Origin: an uncultured Haemophilus sp.
GTDB taxonomy: Bacteria > Pseudomonadota > Gammaproteobacteria > Enterobacterales > Pasteurellaceae
DNA length: 8,097 bases
Assembly: GCA_902481695.1 (NCBI GenBank)
Contig: CABSXY010000079.1
Coordinates: 1-8,097 of the forward strand
Reading direction: 5' to 3'
Shown: in pieces, positions 1 through 6,301 of the stretch
Layout of the letters: each line of letters begins with the position of its first letter
How positions within the stretch are numbered: the first letter of the stretch is position 1
Program-made: the position numbers and the translations under genes
The notes under the pieces: model-generated
Told to the model about the DNA's origin: nothing
The model's input: the letters and a program-made list of their open reading frames with translations, nothing else
The model's database searches: none

Positions 1-1
1 G

Positions 2-439
2 GATAAAAATGATCATCCTTTACGGGGTGATGGCAGTCGTACACCATTGAAAAAAATTGCATTAGGGGATATTGAGCAGTTGCAGCTTAAGGAACAAGGC
101 TTAACCGTGGATTCTATTCCAGCGAAAGATCAACTTGTCCAATTACGTGCGAATTCTAATATTAGTACAGGCGGTGATTCTATTGATATGACGGATGAAA
201 TGCATGCCAGTTACAAAGAAATTGCGGTCGGGATTAGCAAAGCAATGGGGGCGGCAGTGTGTGGCGTGGATTTGATTATTCCTGATTTGAAAAAGCCGGC
301 AGAACCGAGCCTACGTTCGTGGGGGGTGATTGAGGCAAACTTTAATCCTATGATGATGATGCATATTTTCCCATTTAGTGGACAATCTCGACGATTGACA
401 ATGAATGTGATTAAGATGCTTTTCCCTGAATTGCCTTAA
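2..439 (+). CDS. gshF: GshF bifunctional glutamate-cysteine ligase/glutathione synthetase, C-terminal part
   Basis: This is the 3' end of a gene that begins before the window; the frame is open from base 2 and stops with TAA at 437-439, giving 145 residues. GshF (GshAB) carries out both steps of glutathione synthesis in the cytoplasm: an N-terminal glutamate-cysteine ligase joined to a C-terminal ATP-grasp glutathione synthetase. Only the ATP-grasp end is visible. The support is the segment RANSNISTGGDSID, followed by a GVDLIIPD strand, then IEANFNPMM and a closing SRRLT...LFPELP tail, which matches my memory of this family. The Glu codon at 332-334 and Asn codons at 338-340 and 344-346 are expected to bind metal and ATP. 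The family is about 750 residues long, so roughly four fifths lies upstream. A TTG at position 47 is internal and not a start. A strong terminator follows, so the gene ends its transcript here. Confidence in the family is high; integrity of the upstream part is unknown. Confidence 0.9.
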   Translation, partial: DKNDHPLRGDGSRTPLKKIALGDIEQLQLKEQGLTVDSIPAKDQLVQLRANSNISTGGDSIDMTDEMHASYKEIAVGISKAMGAAVCGVDLIIPDLKKPAEPSLRSWGVIEANFNPMMMMHIFPFSGQSRRLTMNVIKMLFPELP

Positions 440-448
440 TTTGGTTAT

Positions 449-478
449 CGGGCTTCATCAGTTGGTGAAGCCCGTTTT
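449..478 (+). terminator. Intrinsic terminator after gshF
   Basis: The arms 449-459 (CGGGCTTCATC) and 464-474 (GGTGAAGCCCG) pair over 11 positions, with one G-T wobble, around an AGTT loop. Four T residues follow directly. It sits 9 nt past the gshF stop codon, in the right place and orientation to end that transcript. Confidence 0.9.
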
Positions 479-503
479 ACATTCATCGTAATTAGGCTAA
501 AAT
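476..503 (+). promoter_or_regulatory. Candidate sigma-70 promoter for ybeZ-ybeY-HAD operon
   Basis: A -35-like TTTACA (476-481, 5 of 6 matches to consensus) and a -10-like TAAAAT (498-503, 5 of 6) are separated by 16 nt. Transcription would start near 510, leaving a leader of about 28 nt before the ybeZ ATG. The -35 element begins inside the T-tract of the gshF terminator, so the two signals overlap. This is a pattern match only. Confidence 0.55.
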
Positions 504-537
504 GGAAACAGTATTCACAATTCTAAAATGAAATTTA

Positions 538-1626
538 ATGACAACTTTTACCTTAGAACCTCAAGAAAATGATCGTCTGCAATCCCTTTGCGGTGCATTT
601 GATGAAAATATCAAACTGATTGAAAAAGAATTTAACCTCAATATTTCCCGCAATAATTTTACTTTCACGGTGAAATCTAACGATGAAAGTCCGAAACCAC
701 ATCATGAGCAATTAATTGAGCGAGCAGCTAAATTAATCCAAGCATTATATGTAGAGACAGCACCGATTAAGGGGAAAGTGAAAGAACTTGATTTGGAAGA
801 TGTGCATATTGCCTTGCAAGAGAGCAGAATGTTATCTCAAGCGGGAAGTGAGTCACGCAGTGAAAATCACGTTTATAGCACCACAATTAAAACTAAGCGT
901 GGTTTGATTAAACCGCGTGGTGAAAATCAAATTCAGTATTTACACAATATTCTTACGCACGATATTAGTTTTGGAATTGGACCCGCCGGAACGGGGAAAA
1001 CTTTTTTAGCCGTAGCAGCAGCTGTAGAGGCATTAGAACGCCAAGAAATTCGTCGCATTTTGCTGACTCGTCCTGCGGTGGAAGCGGGCGAAAAATTAGG
1101 TTTCCTGCCTGGTGATTTAGGACAGAAAATTGAGCCTTATTTACGACCACTTTATGATGCGTTATTTGAAATGCTTGGCTTTGAACGCGTACAAAAATTG
1201 ATGGAGCGTAATGTGATTGAAATCGCGCCATTAGCTTATATGCGTGGGCGAACACTTAATGATAGCTTTATCATTCTAGATGAAAGCCAAAATACGACGG
1301 TCGAACAAATGAAAATGTTTTTGACCCGTATTGGTTTTAATTCCAAAGCCGTGATTACAGGGGATGTGACTCAAATCGATTTACCGCGCAGCACAAAATC
1401 GGGTTTACGCCACGCCATGGAAGTGTTAAGCAAAGTGTCAGAACTAAGCTTTAACTATTTTGAGAGTAAAGATATTGTACGACATCCTGTGGTGGCAAAA
1501 GTGGTGCAAGCTTACGAAGAATGGGAAGCCCAAGATGAAATTCGCCGTCAAGAAATTGCAGCGCAGCGTCGAGCTGAACGTGAGCAAAAAGTGCGGTCAG
1601 AAAATGAAACGAATTTAGGAGAATAA
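538..1626 (+). CDS. ybeZ: PhoH-family ATPase YbeZ
   Basis: This 362-residue cytoplasmic protein belongs to the PhoH family of P-loop ATPases, close in length to E. coli YbeZ (about 346). YbeZ is a predicted RNA-linked ATPase that partners the endoribonuclease YbeY in rRNA maturation; its exact reaction is not settled. The first ~110 residues form the N-terminal region typical of the family. The ATPase core follows: Walker A GPAGTGKT at 148-155, a TRPAVEAGEKLGFLPGDL segment after it, Walker B FIILDE at 244-249 followed by SQN, and a TGDVTQIDLP segment near 274-283 that acts like a sensor motif. The C-terminal ~30 residues are rich in Glu, Arg and Gln and probably helical. The ATG at 538 lacks a good Shine-Dalgarno sequence, but no better in-frame start is evident. 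The next gene begins 1 nt after the stop, which indicates an operon with ybeY. An uptake sequence is embedded in the last codons. Confidence 0.93.
   Translation: MTTFTLEPQENDRLQSLCGAFDENIKLIEKEFNLNISRNNFTFTVKSNDESPKPHHEQLIERAAKLIQALYVETAPIKGKVKELDLEDVHIALQESRMLSQAGSESRSENHVYSTTIKTKRGLIKPRGENQIQYLHNILTHDISFGIGPAGTGKTFLAVAAAVEALERQEIRRILLTRPAVEAGEKLGFLPGDLGQKIEPYLRPLYDALFEMLGFERVQKLMERNVIEIAPLAYMRGRTLNDSFIILDESQNTTVEQMKMFLTRIGFNSKAVITGDVTQIDLPRSTKSGLRHAMEVLSKVSELSFNYFESKDIVRHPVVAKVVQAYEEWEAQDEIRRQEIAAQRRAEREQKVRSENETNLGE
1589..1597 (+). repeat. DNA uptake signal sequence in ybeZ
   Basis: Perfect AAGTGCGGT core in the forward orientation, followed by the AT-rich stretch usual for Haemophilus uptake sites. 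It is read as part of the codons for K-V-R-S in the hydrophilic C-terminal tail of YbeZ, where such an insertion should be tolerated. Confidence 0.9.
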
Positions 1627-1627
1627 C

Positions 1628-2092
1628 ATGGGCAATATGATTATTGATCTGCAATTGGCGAGCGAAAATACTGAAGGCTTGCCATCAGAAGCGCAAATTC
1701 TGCAATGGGCAACAGCCGCAGTGCAACCAGAAAGTGATAATGTGGAAATGACCGTGCGCATTGTTGATGAAGCAGAAAGTCATGATTTAAATTTGACTTA
1801 TCGTGGAAAAGATCGTCCAACCAATGTATTGTCTTTCCCTTTTGAATGTCCTGACGAAGTGGAATTACCGCTGTTGGGTGATTTGGTGGTTTGTCGCCAG
1901 GTAGTAGAACGCGAAGCTATTGAGCAAGAAAAGCCTTTAATGGCACATTGGGCGCATATGATTGTGCATGGCAGCTTACATTTGTTGGGGTACGATCACA
2001 TTGACGATGATGAAGCTGAAGAAATGGAAAGTTTAGAAACTGAAATTATGCAAGGTTTAGGCTTTGCCGATCCTTACCTTTCAGAAAAATAA
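1628..2092 (+). CDS. ybeY: Endoribonuclease YbeY (rRNA maturation factor)
   Basis: YbeY is a zinc-dependent single-strand endoribonuclease needed for 16S rRNA 3'-end maturation and late 70S ribosome quality control. The 154-residue product matches the family's usual length. The zinc motif HGxxHLxGYDH is complete, with His114, His118 and His124 as ligands, the same numbering as in E. coli. The RGKDRPTNVLSFPF and LGDLV segments upstream are also characteristic. The start is the first ATG, with AGGAG at 1617-1621 six bases before it; a second in-frame ATG at 1637 is less likely because family members start MG-x-x. The gene lies 1 nt after ybeZ, so the two are probably translated from one mRNA, matching the known YbeZ-YbeY partnership. 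No catalytic residue is missing. In E. coli ybeX and lnt follow; here a HAD phosphatase does. Confidence 0.97.
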   Translation: MGNMIIDLQLASENTEGLPSEAQILQWATAAVQPESDNVEMTVRIVDEAESHDLNLTYRGKDRPTNVLSFPFECPDEVELPLLGDLVVCRQVVEREAIEQEKPLMAHWAHMIVHGSLHLLGYDHIDDDEAEEMESLETEIMQGLGFADPYLSEK

Positions 2093-2110
2093 TGACGATT
2101 TGGAGCAATT

Positions 2111-2896
2111 ATGTATAAAGCCGTATTCAGTGATTTTGATGGTACCTTATTAACTTCGGATCATCGAATTTCGCCTAAAACCTTAGATGCACTTCAACGC
2201 ATTACCAAACAAGGTATTCCATTTACACCAATCTCTGCTCGTTCACCGCTGGGTATTTGGCCTTATGCAAAACTCATTGAAAATTACAACATCATTGTGG
2301 CATTTAGTGGCGCCTTGATTTTAGATAAAAACGCTACGCCTATTTATTCAGTACAAATTGATCCCGCTGATATTCAAGCCATTAATCAAGTATTAGCAGA
2401 CCATCCTGCGTTGGGTGTGAATTATTATACTTATGATGATTGTGTCGCTCGTGATTTAGATAATAAATGGGTGATTTATGAACGTAGCGTAACAGGCATT
2501 CAGATTGATCCTTATGATGAAAGTGCGGTTTATTCTCCGCATAAAATCCAAATCATTGGTGAAACAGACGAAGTGATTAGTATTGAGAAAATCCTAAAAG
2601 AGAAATTCCCACATTTAAGCATTTGCCGTTCTCATGCGAATTTCCTTGAAGTGATGCATAAATCCGCGACAAAAGGTAATGCAGTACGTTTTCTCGAAGA
2701 TTACTTTCATGTGAAGATGGAAGAATGTGTTGCTTTCGGCGATAACTTTAACGATTTAGATATGCTAGAAAGCGTAGGATTAGGCGTGGCAATGGACAAT
2801 GCACCTGATGAAATTAAACAGGCCGCTAATCGTGTCACTACTTCGCATAATGATGATGGAATTGCATTGATATTGAATGAGATTTTCCCTGAATAA
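2111..2896 (+). CDS. Cof-type HAD-IIB family phosphatase
   Basis: This 261-residue cytoplasmic protein is a haloacid dehalogenase superfamily hydrolase of the Cof/YidA type, which removes phosphate from small sugar phosphates or related metabolites. All four HAD motifs are visible: DFDGT with nucleophile Asp8 and acid-base Asp10; Ser42 in ISARS; Lys188 in ATKGNAV; and GDNFND at 210-215 holding Asp211 and Asp215 for Mg2+. About 115 residues between motifs II and III fit a C2 cap, which decides the substrate; the substrate cannot be read from sequence. The ATG at 2111 has GGAG (2102-2105) five bases upstream. It follows ybeY by 18 nt and is likely the last gene of the ybeZ-ybeY operon. As I recall, H. 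influenzae also places a HAD gene beside ybeY, which suggests a stable Pasteurellaceae arrangement. Confidence 0.9.
   Translation: MYKAVFSDFDGTLLTSDHRISPKTLDALQRITKQGIPFTPISARSPLGIWPYAKLIENYNIIVAFSGALILDKNATPIYSVQIDPADIQAINQVLADHPALGVNYYTYDDCVARDLDNKWVIYERSVTGIQIDPYDESAVYSPHKIQIIGETDEVISIEKILKEKFPHLSICRSHANFLEVMHKSATKGNAVRFLEDYFHVKMEECVAFGDNFNDLDMLESVGLGVAMDNAPDEIKQAANRVTTSHNDDGIALILNEIFPE
2521..2529 (+). repeat. DNA uptake signal sequence in HAD gene
   Basis: Perfect AAGTGCGGT core followed by TTATT. It is read across codons for E-S-A-V in the cap region of the phosphatase. Confidence 0.9.
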
Positions 2897-2901
2897 ATAA
2901 A

Positions 2902-2945
2902 AAGGCACCTTCTAGTTAAAAGAAAGCACCTTATTTTTATTTTCC
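2902..2945. terminator. Imperfect bidirectional hairpin between HAD gene and hisC
   Basis: This is the only candidate terminator between two convergent genes. Arms 2902-2913 (AAGGCACCTTCT) and 2921-2932 (AGAAAGCACCTT) pair at nine of twelve positions around a 7-nt loop, with mismatches at 2906, 2907 and 2909. T-rich DNA follows on the forward side (to about 2945), and an A-rich run precedes it, giving U-rich RNA on the reverse strand. It overlaps the hisC stop codon. The stem is weaker than the other terminators in the window, so termination may be inefficient. Confidence 0.5.
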
Positions 2946-4040
2946 TAAATTAAGCACTTTAAAGAGTGCAGTAAAAAATTTGTCATTCTCTTGTGGTAAG
3001 CCAATGCTAATACGTAAGTGATTTGGCATACCATAACCAGCAATTGGGCGAACAATCACGCCTTCACGCAATAATGCATCATAAATTGGTGCAGCAGGCT
3101 GTTTAAAATCAATGGTAATAAAGTTACCTTTAGACGGAATAAAGTCTAGGCCATATTGTTGACAGAAGGCTTCATAACGTTTCATTTCTTGGCGATTATT
3201 TTCCGCCACTTTTTCCACAAAGGCATCATCATTCATCACTGCAATTGCACTGGTTAAAGCAAGACTATTACAGTTAAATGGCTGACGAACACGATTTAAT
3301 AAATCGGCAATTTCAGGATTAGAGACCGCGTAGCCAATGCGTAAACCCGCCAATCCATAAGCTTTTGATAGGGATCGAGAAACGATAAGGTTTGGGTATT
3401 TTTCCAGTAACGCAAAAGAATTAACCCGTTCACTAGGATGGGTAAATTCAGTATAAGCTTCATCTAATACCACAATTACATTTTCAGGGACTTTGGCCAA
3501 GAAAGCATCCAATTCAGCTTCCGTTAAGAAATTCCCTGTTGGATTGTTTGGATTGGCAATAAAAATCAGTTTGGTTTTATCTGAAAGTGCGGTCAAAAAA
3601 CCATTTAAATCATGCCCCCAATTCTTAGATGGAATTTCTTTTGCGACGGCGTTAATGGCTTTGGTCACTAAAGGGTAAACAATAAAAGCATATTGTGAAT
3701 AAATCACTTCATCATGCTCACCCGCAAAGGTATGAGCAAAGAGCTCTAATAAATCGTTAGAACCATTGCCAAGGGTGATTTGGTTCGGCTGCACACCAAA
3801 TTTTTTTGCAATAGCTGTTTTAAGTTCAAAACCATTTGCATCAGGGTAGCGAGTTAAATGATCAAGTTGGGCTTGAATGGCTTTTTTCGCACTTTCAGGA
3901 AAGCCGAAAGGGTTTTCATTCGAGGCCAGTTTAACGATATCAGTAATGCCTAATTCGCGTTCGAGTTCTTCGATGGGTTTTCCGGCTTGGTAAGGTGAAA
4001 GAGATTTTACGCCTTGGTTGGCAACGTTGATATATTGCAT
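2937..4040 (-). CDS. hisC: Histidinol-phosphate aminotransferase HisC
   Basis: HisC is a PLP-dependent class I/II aminotransferase that turns imidazole-acetol phosphate into L-histidinol phosphate in histidine synthesis. The 367-residue product has the usual length. Visible landmarks are LASNENPFG near 38-46, the NPNNPTG motif at 163-169, Asp193 and Tyr196 in VVLDEAYTEF for cofactor contact, the Schiff-base Lys226 in SRSLSKAYGLAG, and Arg343 in HLRISIG for the substrate carboxylate. The ATG has AAGGA six bases upstream on the reverse strand. It lies 64 nt after serC in the same direction and outside any his operon, as for the hisC2 copy I recall next to serC in H. influenzae. Many HisC paralogues placed this way also accept aromatic keto acids, so a role in phenylalanine or tyrosine synthesis is possible but inferred. 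Confidence 0.93.
   Translation of the reverse strand: MQYINVANQGVKSLSPYQAGKPIEELERELGITDIVKLASNENPFGFPESAKKAIQAQLDHLTRYPDANGFELKTAIAKKFGVQPNQITLGNGSNDLLELFAHTFAGEHDEVIYSQYAFIVYPLVTKAINAVAKEIPSKNWGHDLNGFLTALSDKTKLIFIANPNNPTGNFLTEAELDAFLAKVPENVIVVLDEAYTEFTHPSERVNSFALLEKYPNLIVSRSLSKAYGLAGLRIGYAVSNPEIADLLNRVRQPFNCNSLALTSAIAVMNDDAFVEKVAENNRQEMKRYEAFCQQYGLDFIPSKGNFITIDFKQPAAPIYDALLREGVIVRPIAGYGMPNHLRISIGLPQENDKFFTALFKVLNLGK
3585..3593 (+). repeat. DNA uptake signal sequence in hisC
   Basis: Perfect AAGTGCGGT core on the forward strand, followed by CAAAAAA and further AT-rich DNA, a close match to the extended Haemophilus form. Read on the reverse strand it codes for L-T-A-L-S in HisC. Confidence 0.9.
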
Positions 4041-4061
4041 ATGCTTTCCTTATAAAGACGA

Positions 4062-4079
4062 GCGGGCCTTTCAGCCCGC
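4062..4079 (-). other. Intercistronic GC hairpin between serC and hisC
   Basis: GCGGGC (4062-4067) and GCCCGC (4074-4079) form a perfect six-pair stem around a six-base loop in the 64-nt gap between serC and hisC. In the direction of transcription it is not followed by a run of T, only by CGTCTTTATAAGG leading to the hisC ribosome site. It may be a weak or partial terminator, or an RNA stabiliser that lowers hisC expression relative to serC. Which of these holds cannot be told from sequence. Confidence 0.55.
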
Positions 4080-4104
4080 ACGTTGAGTTTAGTTAATCAG
4101 ATAA

Positions 4105-5187
4105 TTAGCTGTTTTCAGCTTCAAATTTTTTCATGAATTCAATAAGCGCCTGTACACCTTCTAATGGCATTGCATTGTAGATAGATGCACGCATACCACC
4201 TAGCACTTTGTGACCTTTTAAAGCTTGAAGCCCCGCAGCTGTAGATTCCGCAACAAACTTAGCATCAAGTTCAGGATTGCCTGTCACAAATGTGACATTC
4301 ATGGTTGAACGGTTTTCTTTAGCCACGACGTTACGATAGAGTTTGCTGCTATCAATATAATCGTAAAGAGTTTGTGCTTTCACTGCGTTACGTTTTGCAA
4401 TTTCTTTTAAGCCACCAATCGCTTGAATATGTTTGAAGACCAATGAACAGAGATACCAAGCAAATGTTGGCGGGGTATTGATCATGGAGTCAGCATCACG
4501 TTGTGTGGCGTAATTCCAAATTGATGGCGTCGCTTGGCGAGCATGACCAATTAAATCATCGCGAATAATTACAAGTGTAATCCCTGCTGGACCAAGATTT
4601 TTTTGTGCACCCGCGTAAATGACACCAAATTTGCTAATATCAATTTCGCGAGAGAGCACATTAGATGACATATCGGCTACAAGTACCGCATTGCCCACAT
4701 TCGGTACATCAAAAATTTCAACACCGCTGATAGTTTCATTTGGGCAATAGTGAACGTAATCGTATTGTTCCGCAATGTCACTAAAATCAAGGTTGGTAAT
4801 ACGAGAGTGATCACCATTTTCCATAATGGTAATTTCATCAATTTCAGCAAAGTTACGCGCTTCTTTAGCCGCAGTTGCAGACCAGTGGCCGCTATTTAAG
4901 TAAAGTGCTTTGCCTTTCTCACCAATTAGGTTCATGGGTAATGCCGCAAATTGACCACGAGCCCCACCTTGTAGGAATAACACACGATAGTTATCTGGAA
5001 TGTGATACACCTCACGTAGATCTTTTTCTGCTTGAGCAATCAATTCCATAAAATATTTGCCACGGTGACTGACTTCCATTACCGATACACCCTGACCAAG
5101 CCAGTTGGTTAGCTCAGCTTGTGCTTTGTGTAGTACCTCAGGGAAAATCATGGCTGGACCAGCACTAAAATTAAAGACTTTTGACAT
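4105..5187 (-). CDS. serC: Phosphoserine aminotransferase SerC
   Basis: SerC is a PLP-dependent class V aminotransferase. It converts 3-phosphohydroxypyruvate and glutamate into O-phosphoserine in serine synthesis, and also acts on the 4-phosphoerythronate branch that leads to pyridoxal phosphate. The 360-residue product has the family's normal length. It opens with FNFSAGPAM; GGARGQF (74-80) binds the cofactor phosphate; Trp102 stacks on the ring; Asp172 in ADMSSN contacts the pyridine nitrogen; and Lys196 in YAGAQKNLGPAG is the Schiff-base lysine. Arg42 in SHRGK also fits the substrate site. The ATG has AAGGAAA on the reverse strand, with AGGA six bases away. Enterobacteria pair serC with aroA; here hisC follows, so the operon joins two aminotransferases. 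No defect is seen. Confidence 0.97.
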   Translation of the reverse strand: MSKVFNFSAGPAMIFPEVLHKAQAELTNWLGQGVSVMEVSHRGKYFMELIAQAEKDLREVYHIPDNYRVLFLQGGARGQFAALPMNLIGEKGKALYLNSGHWSATAAKEARNFAEIDEITIMENGDHSRITNLDFSDIAEQYDYVHYCPNETISGVEIFDVPNVGNAVLVADMSSNVLSREIDISKFGVIYAGAQKNLGPAGITLVIIRDDLIGHARQATPSIWNYATQRDADSMINTPPTFAWYLCSLVFKHIQAIGGLKEIAKRNAVKAQTLYDYIDSSKLYRNVVAKENRSTMNVTFVTGNPELDAKFVAESTAAGLQALKGHKVLGGMRASIYNAMPLEGVQALIEFMKKFEAENS

Positions 5188-5222
5188 TGTGTTTCCTTAT
5201 TTTATTTTGAATAGATTCTTCA

Positions 5223-5251
5223 TTTTTACCACTACCGAATAGGATAATCAA
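5223..5251 (-). promoter_or_regulatory. Weak candidate promoter for serC-hisC
   Basis: On the reverse strand TTGATT (5251-5246) and TAAAAA (5228-5223) are spaced 17 nt apart, each matching 4 of 6 consensus positions. Transcription would begin near 5216, about 29 nt ahead of the serC ATG. The region is very AT-rich, so chance matches are common. The 178-nt gap holds only this and the tmaR promoter as far as I can see. Confidence 0.3.
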
Positions 5252-5300
5252 CTAAATCAAACAGTTTTTTGATCTAATCCATTAATTTAAATTTAAGCTT

Positions 5301-5329
5301 TTGACGGAGACGAAAAAAAAGGCTACATT
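5301..5329 (+). promoter_or_regulatory. Candidate sigma-70 promoter for tmaR
   Basis: TTGACG (5301-5306, 5 of 6) and TACATT (5324-5329, 4 of 6) are separated by 17 nt, with an A-tract in the spacer and AT-rich DNA upstream. Transcription would start near 5336, leaving a leader of about 30 nt before the ATG at 5366. Confidence 0.5.
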
Positions 5330-5365
5330 ACCAGAAGTTTATTTTTAACTTTGAGAGAGTCGATC

Positions 5366-5716
5366 ATGGGAAATGTAAATAAATCCTTCCAAGAAGTGTT
5401 AGAGTATGTACGTTTATATCGTTTAAAAAATAAACTTAAGCGTGACATTGAAGACAACAATCGTAAAATTCGTGATAATCAAAAACGTGTCTTATTATTA
5501 GATAACTTAAATCAATATATCCGTGATGATATGAGTATTGAAGATGTTCGTGCGATCATCGAAAATATGCGTGATGACTATGAAGGCCGTGTAGATGATT
5601 ACAACATTCGCAATGCGGAACTTTCTACTCAACGCCGTGAAACAAGCAATAAGATGAAAGAACAGAAAAAAGCACACGCGAAATTAGTGCAAGACGCGAA
5701 TAAAATCACCTTATAA
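5366..5716 (+). CDS. tmaR: Polar-localising PTS regulator TmaR (YeeX, DUF496)
   Basis: This 116-residue protein aligns by eye with E. coli YeeX, renamed TmaR, across most of its length: SFQEVLEYVRLYR, IRDNQKRVLLLDNL, DDYEGRVDDY and NAELS are near-identical blocks. TmaR clusters at the cell pole and holds enzyme I of the sugar phosphotransferase system there, limiting its activity. The protein is almost entirely charged and helical, consistent with coiled coil, and has no membrane segment or signal peptide. I chose ATG 5366, with GAGAG upstream, over a TTG at 5351. With that start Tyr72 falls in DDYEG at the same number as the tyrosine reported to be phosphorylated in E. coli TmaR. It is a single-gene unit with its own promoter and terminator, divergent from serC. 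The C-terminal tail differs from YeeX and is slightly longer. Confidence 0.92.
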   Translation: MGNVNKSFQEVLEYVRLYRLKNKLKRDIEDNNRKIRDNQKRVLLLDNLNQYIRDDMSIEDVRAIIENMRDDYEGRVDDYNIRNAELSTQRRETSNKMKEQKKAHAKLVQDANKITL

Positions 5717-5728
5717 AATCCTAAAAGA

Positions 5729-5764
5729 AATGGCCGCACTTTGTTGAAGTGCGGTCATTTTTTT
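5729..5764. terminator. Bidirectional terminator with paired uptake sequences
   Basis: The stem pairs CCGCACTT (5734-5741) with AAGTGCGG (5747-5754) around a five-base loop, extended outward by further pairs including a G-T wobble at 5733/5755. Seven T residues (5758-5764) follow on the forward strand, and TTTCTTTTAGGATTTT follows on the reverse strand, so it can end both tmaR and the rsmC-PEBP transcript. This is the Pasteurellaceae pattern of inverted uptake sites used as a terminator. Confidence 0.92.
5747..5755 (+). repeat. DNA uptake signal sequence in terminator stem
   Basis: Perfect AAGTGCGGT core forming the right arm of the tmaR terminator. The left arm at 5733-5741 is GCCGCACTT, one base off a perfect inverted core (G in place of A). 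Confidence 0.9.
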
Positions 5765-5793
5765 ATGGTGTTTTTAGGATGAACTATAAATGA

Positions 5794-6291
5794 TTAAACA
5801 TCATAAGTGCCCATCACCACAGCTTGATCCAAAATATGCCCTTGCATCGCAAAATGTAGATCATTAAAACGGAATCCCGGTTTCAGGTTAAGTTTGGTAT
5901 CGAGCGCATATACAATAAGCTCGTAACGATGTAAGCAGTTTGGTGGGGCCATACCACCATAGAATGAGGCTTCTTCGATATCAAATTGACCTAATTTACT
6001 CGCCCAAGTATTTGCACCTTGTACATAATCTGTTGCGGTTTGGCTTTCATTTTCTTGGATAACGGTACGTTCAAGATCCGCAATAAGCCAATGAATCCAC
6101 ACAAAGCCACTTGCCGTAATTGCATCTTTATCTTCTAAGACAACCGCAAAGGATTTAGTGCCTTGAGGGGCATCGTGAATTTCAAAGGGGATAGAGTAGG
6201 TCGGCATACCATTTGGGCTAAATTGTGTGCCGCGTTTGCCATATTTGTCTTCAAAAGCACCATTTTGAATGGCTGAACTGGTTACAAACAT
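5794..6291 (-). CDS. YbhB/YbcL family PEBP-like protein
   Basis: This 165-residue protein belongs to the phosphatidylethanolamine-binding protein family, bacterial YbhB/YbcL branch (Raf kinase inhibitor-like, UPF0098). Bacterial members have no settled biochemical role. Visible family blocks are GTKSFAVVLEDKDA (44-57), the WIHWLI strand (65-70), GGMAPPN (112-118) and CLHRYELIVYALD (119-131). Asp54, Asp56, His67 and His121 line up with the family's anion-binding pocket. There is no signal peptide, so it is expected in the cytoplasm like YbhB. The ATG has a strong AAGGAG (6303-6298) six bases upstream. That site overlaps the TAA of rsmC, and only 10 nt separate the genes, so the pair is likely cotranscribed and translationally coupled. 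I am sure of the family but not of the function. Confidence 0.88.
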   Translation of the reverse strand: MFVTSSAIQNGAFEDKYGKRGTQFSPNGMPTYSIPFEIHDAPQGTKSFAVVLEDKDAITASGFVWIHWLIADLERTVIQENESQTATDYVQGANTWASKLGQFDIEEASFYGGMAPPNCLHRYELIVYALDTKLNLKPGFRFNDLHFAMQGHILDQAVVMGTYDV

Positions 6292-6301
6292 TGTTTTCTC
6301 C

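Noticed and set aside
350..361. Four ATG codons in a row as a possible phase-variable repeat
   Set aside because: The tract is short, trinucleotide (so not frame-changing) and encodes the NPMM segment that is conserved in GshF.
965..1255. Reverse-strand open frame of 96 codons inside ybeZ
   Set aside because: It lies wholly opposite the conserved ATPase core of ybeZ, has no recognisable motif and no clear ribosome site; it is a shadow frame.
1451..1654. Reverse-strand open frame across the ybeZ/ybeY junction
   Set aside because: It overlaps two well-supported genes on the other strand and shows no family signature.
3493..3678. Forward-strand open frame of 61 codons inside hisC
   Set aside because: It is antisense to the conserved NPNNPTG-to-PLP-site region of hisC; composition mirrors that gene.
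5351..5365. TTG start adding five residues to TmaR
   Set aside because: It would place the start over the ribosome site; ATG 5366 fits the family N-terminus and puts the conserved tyrosine at 72.
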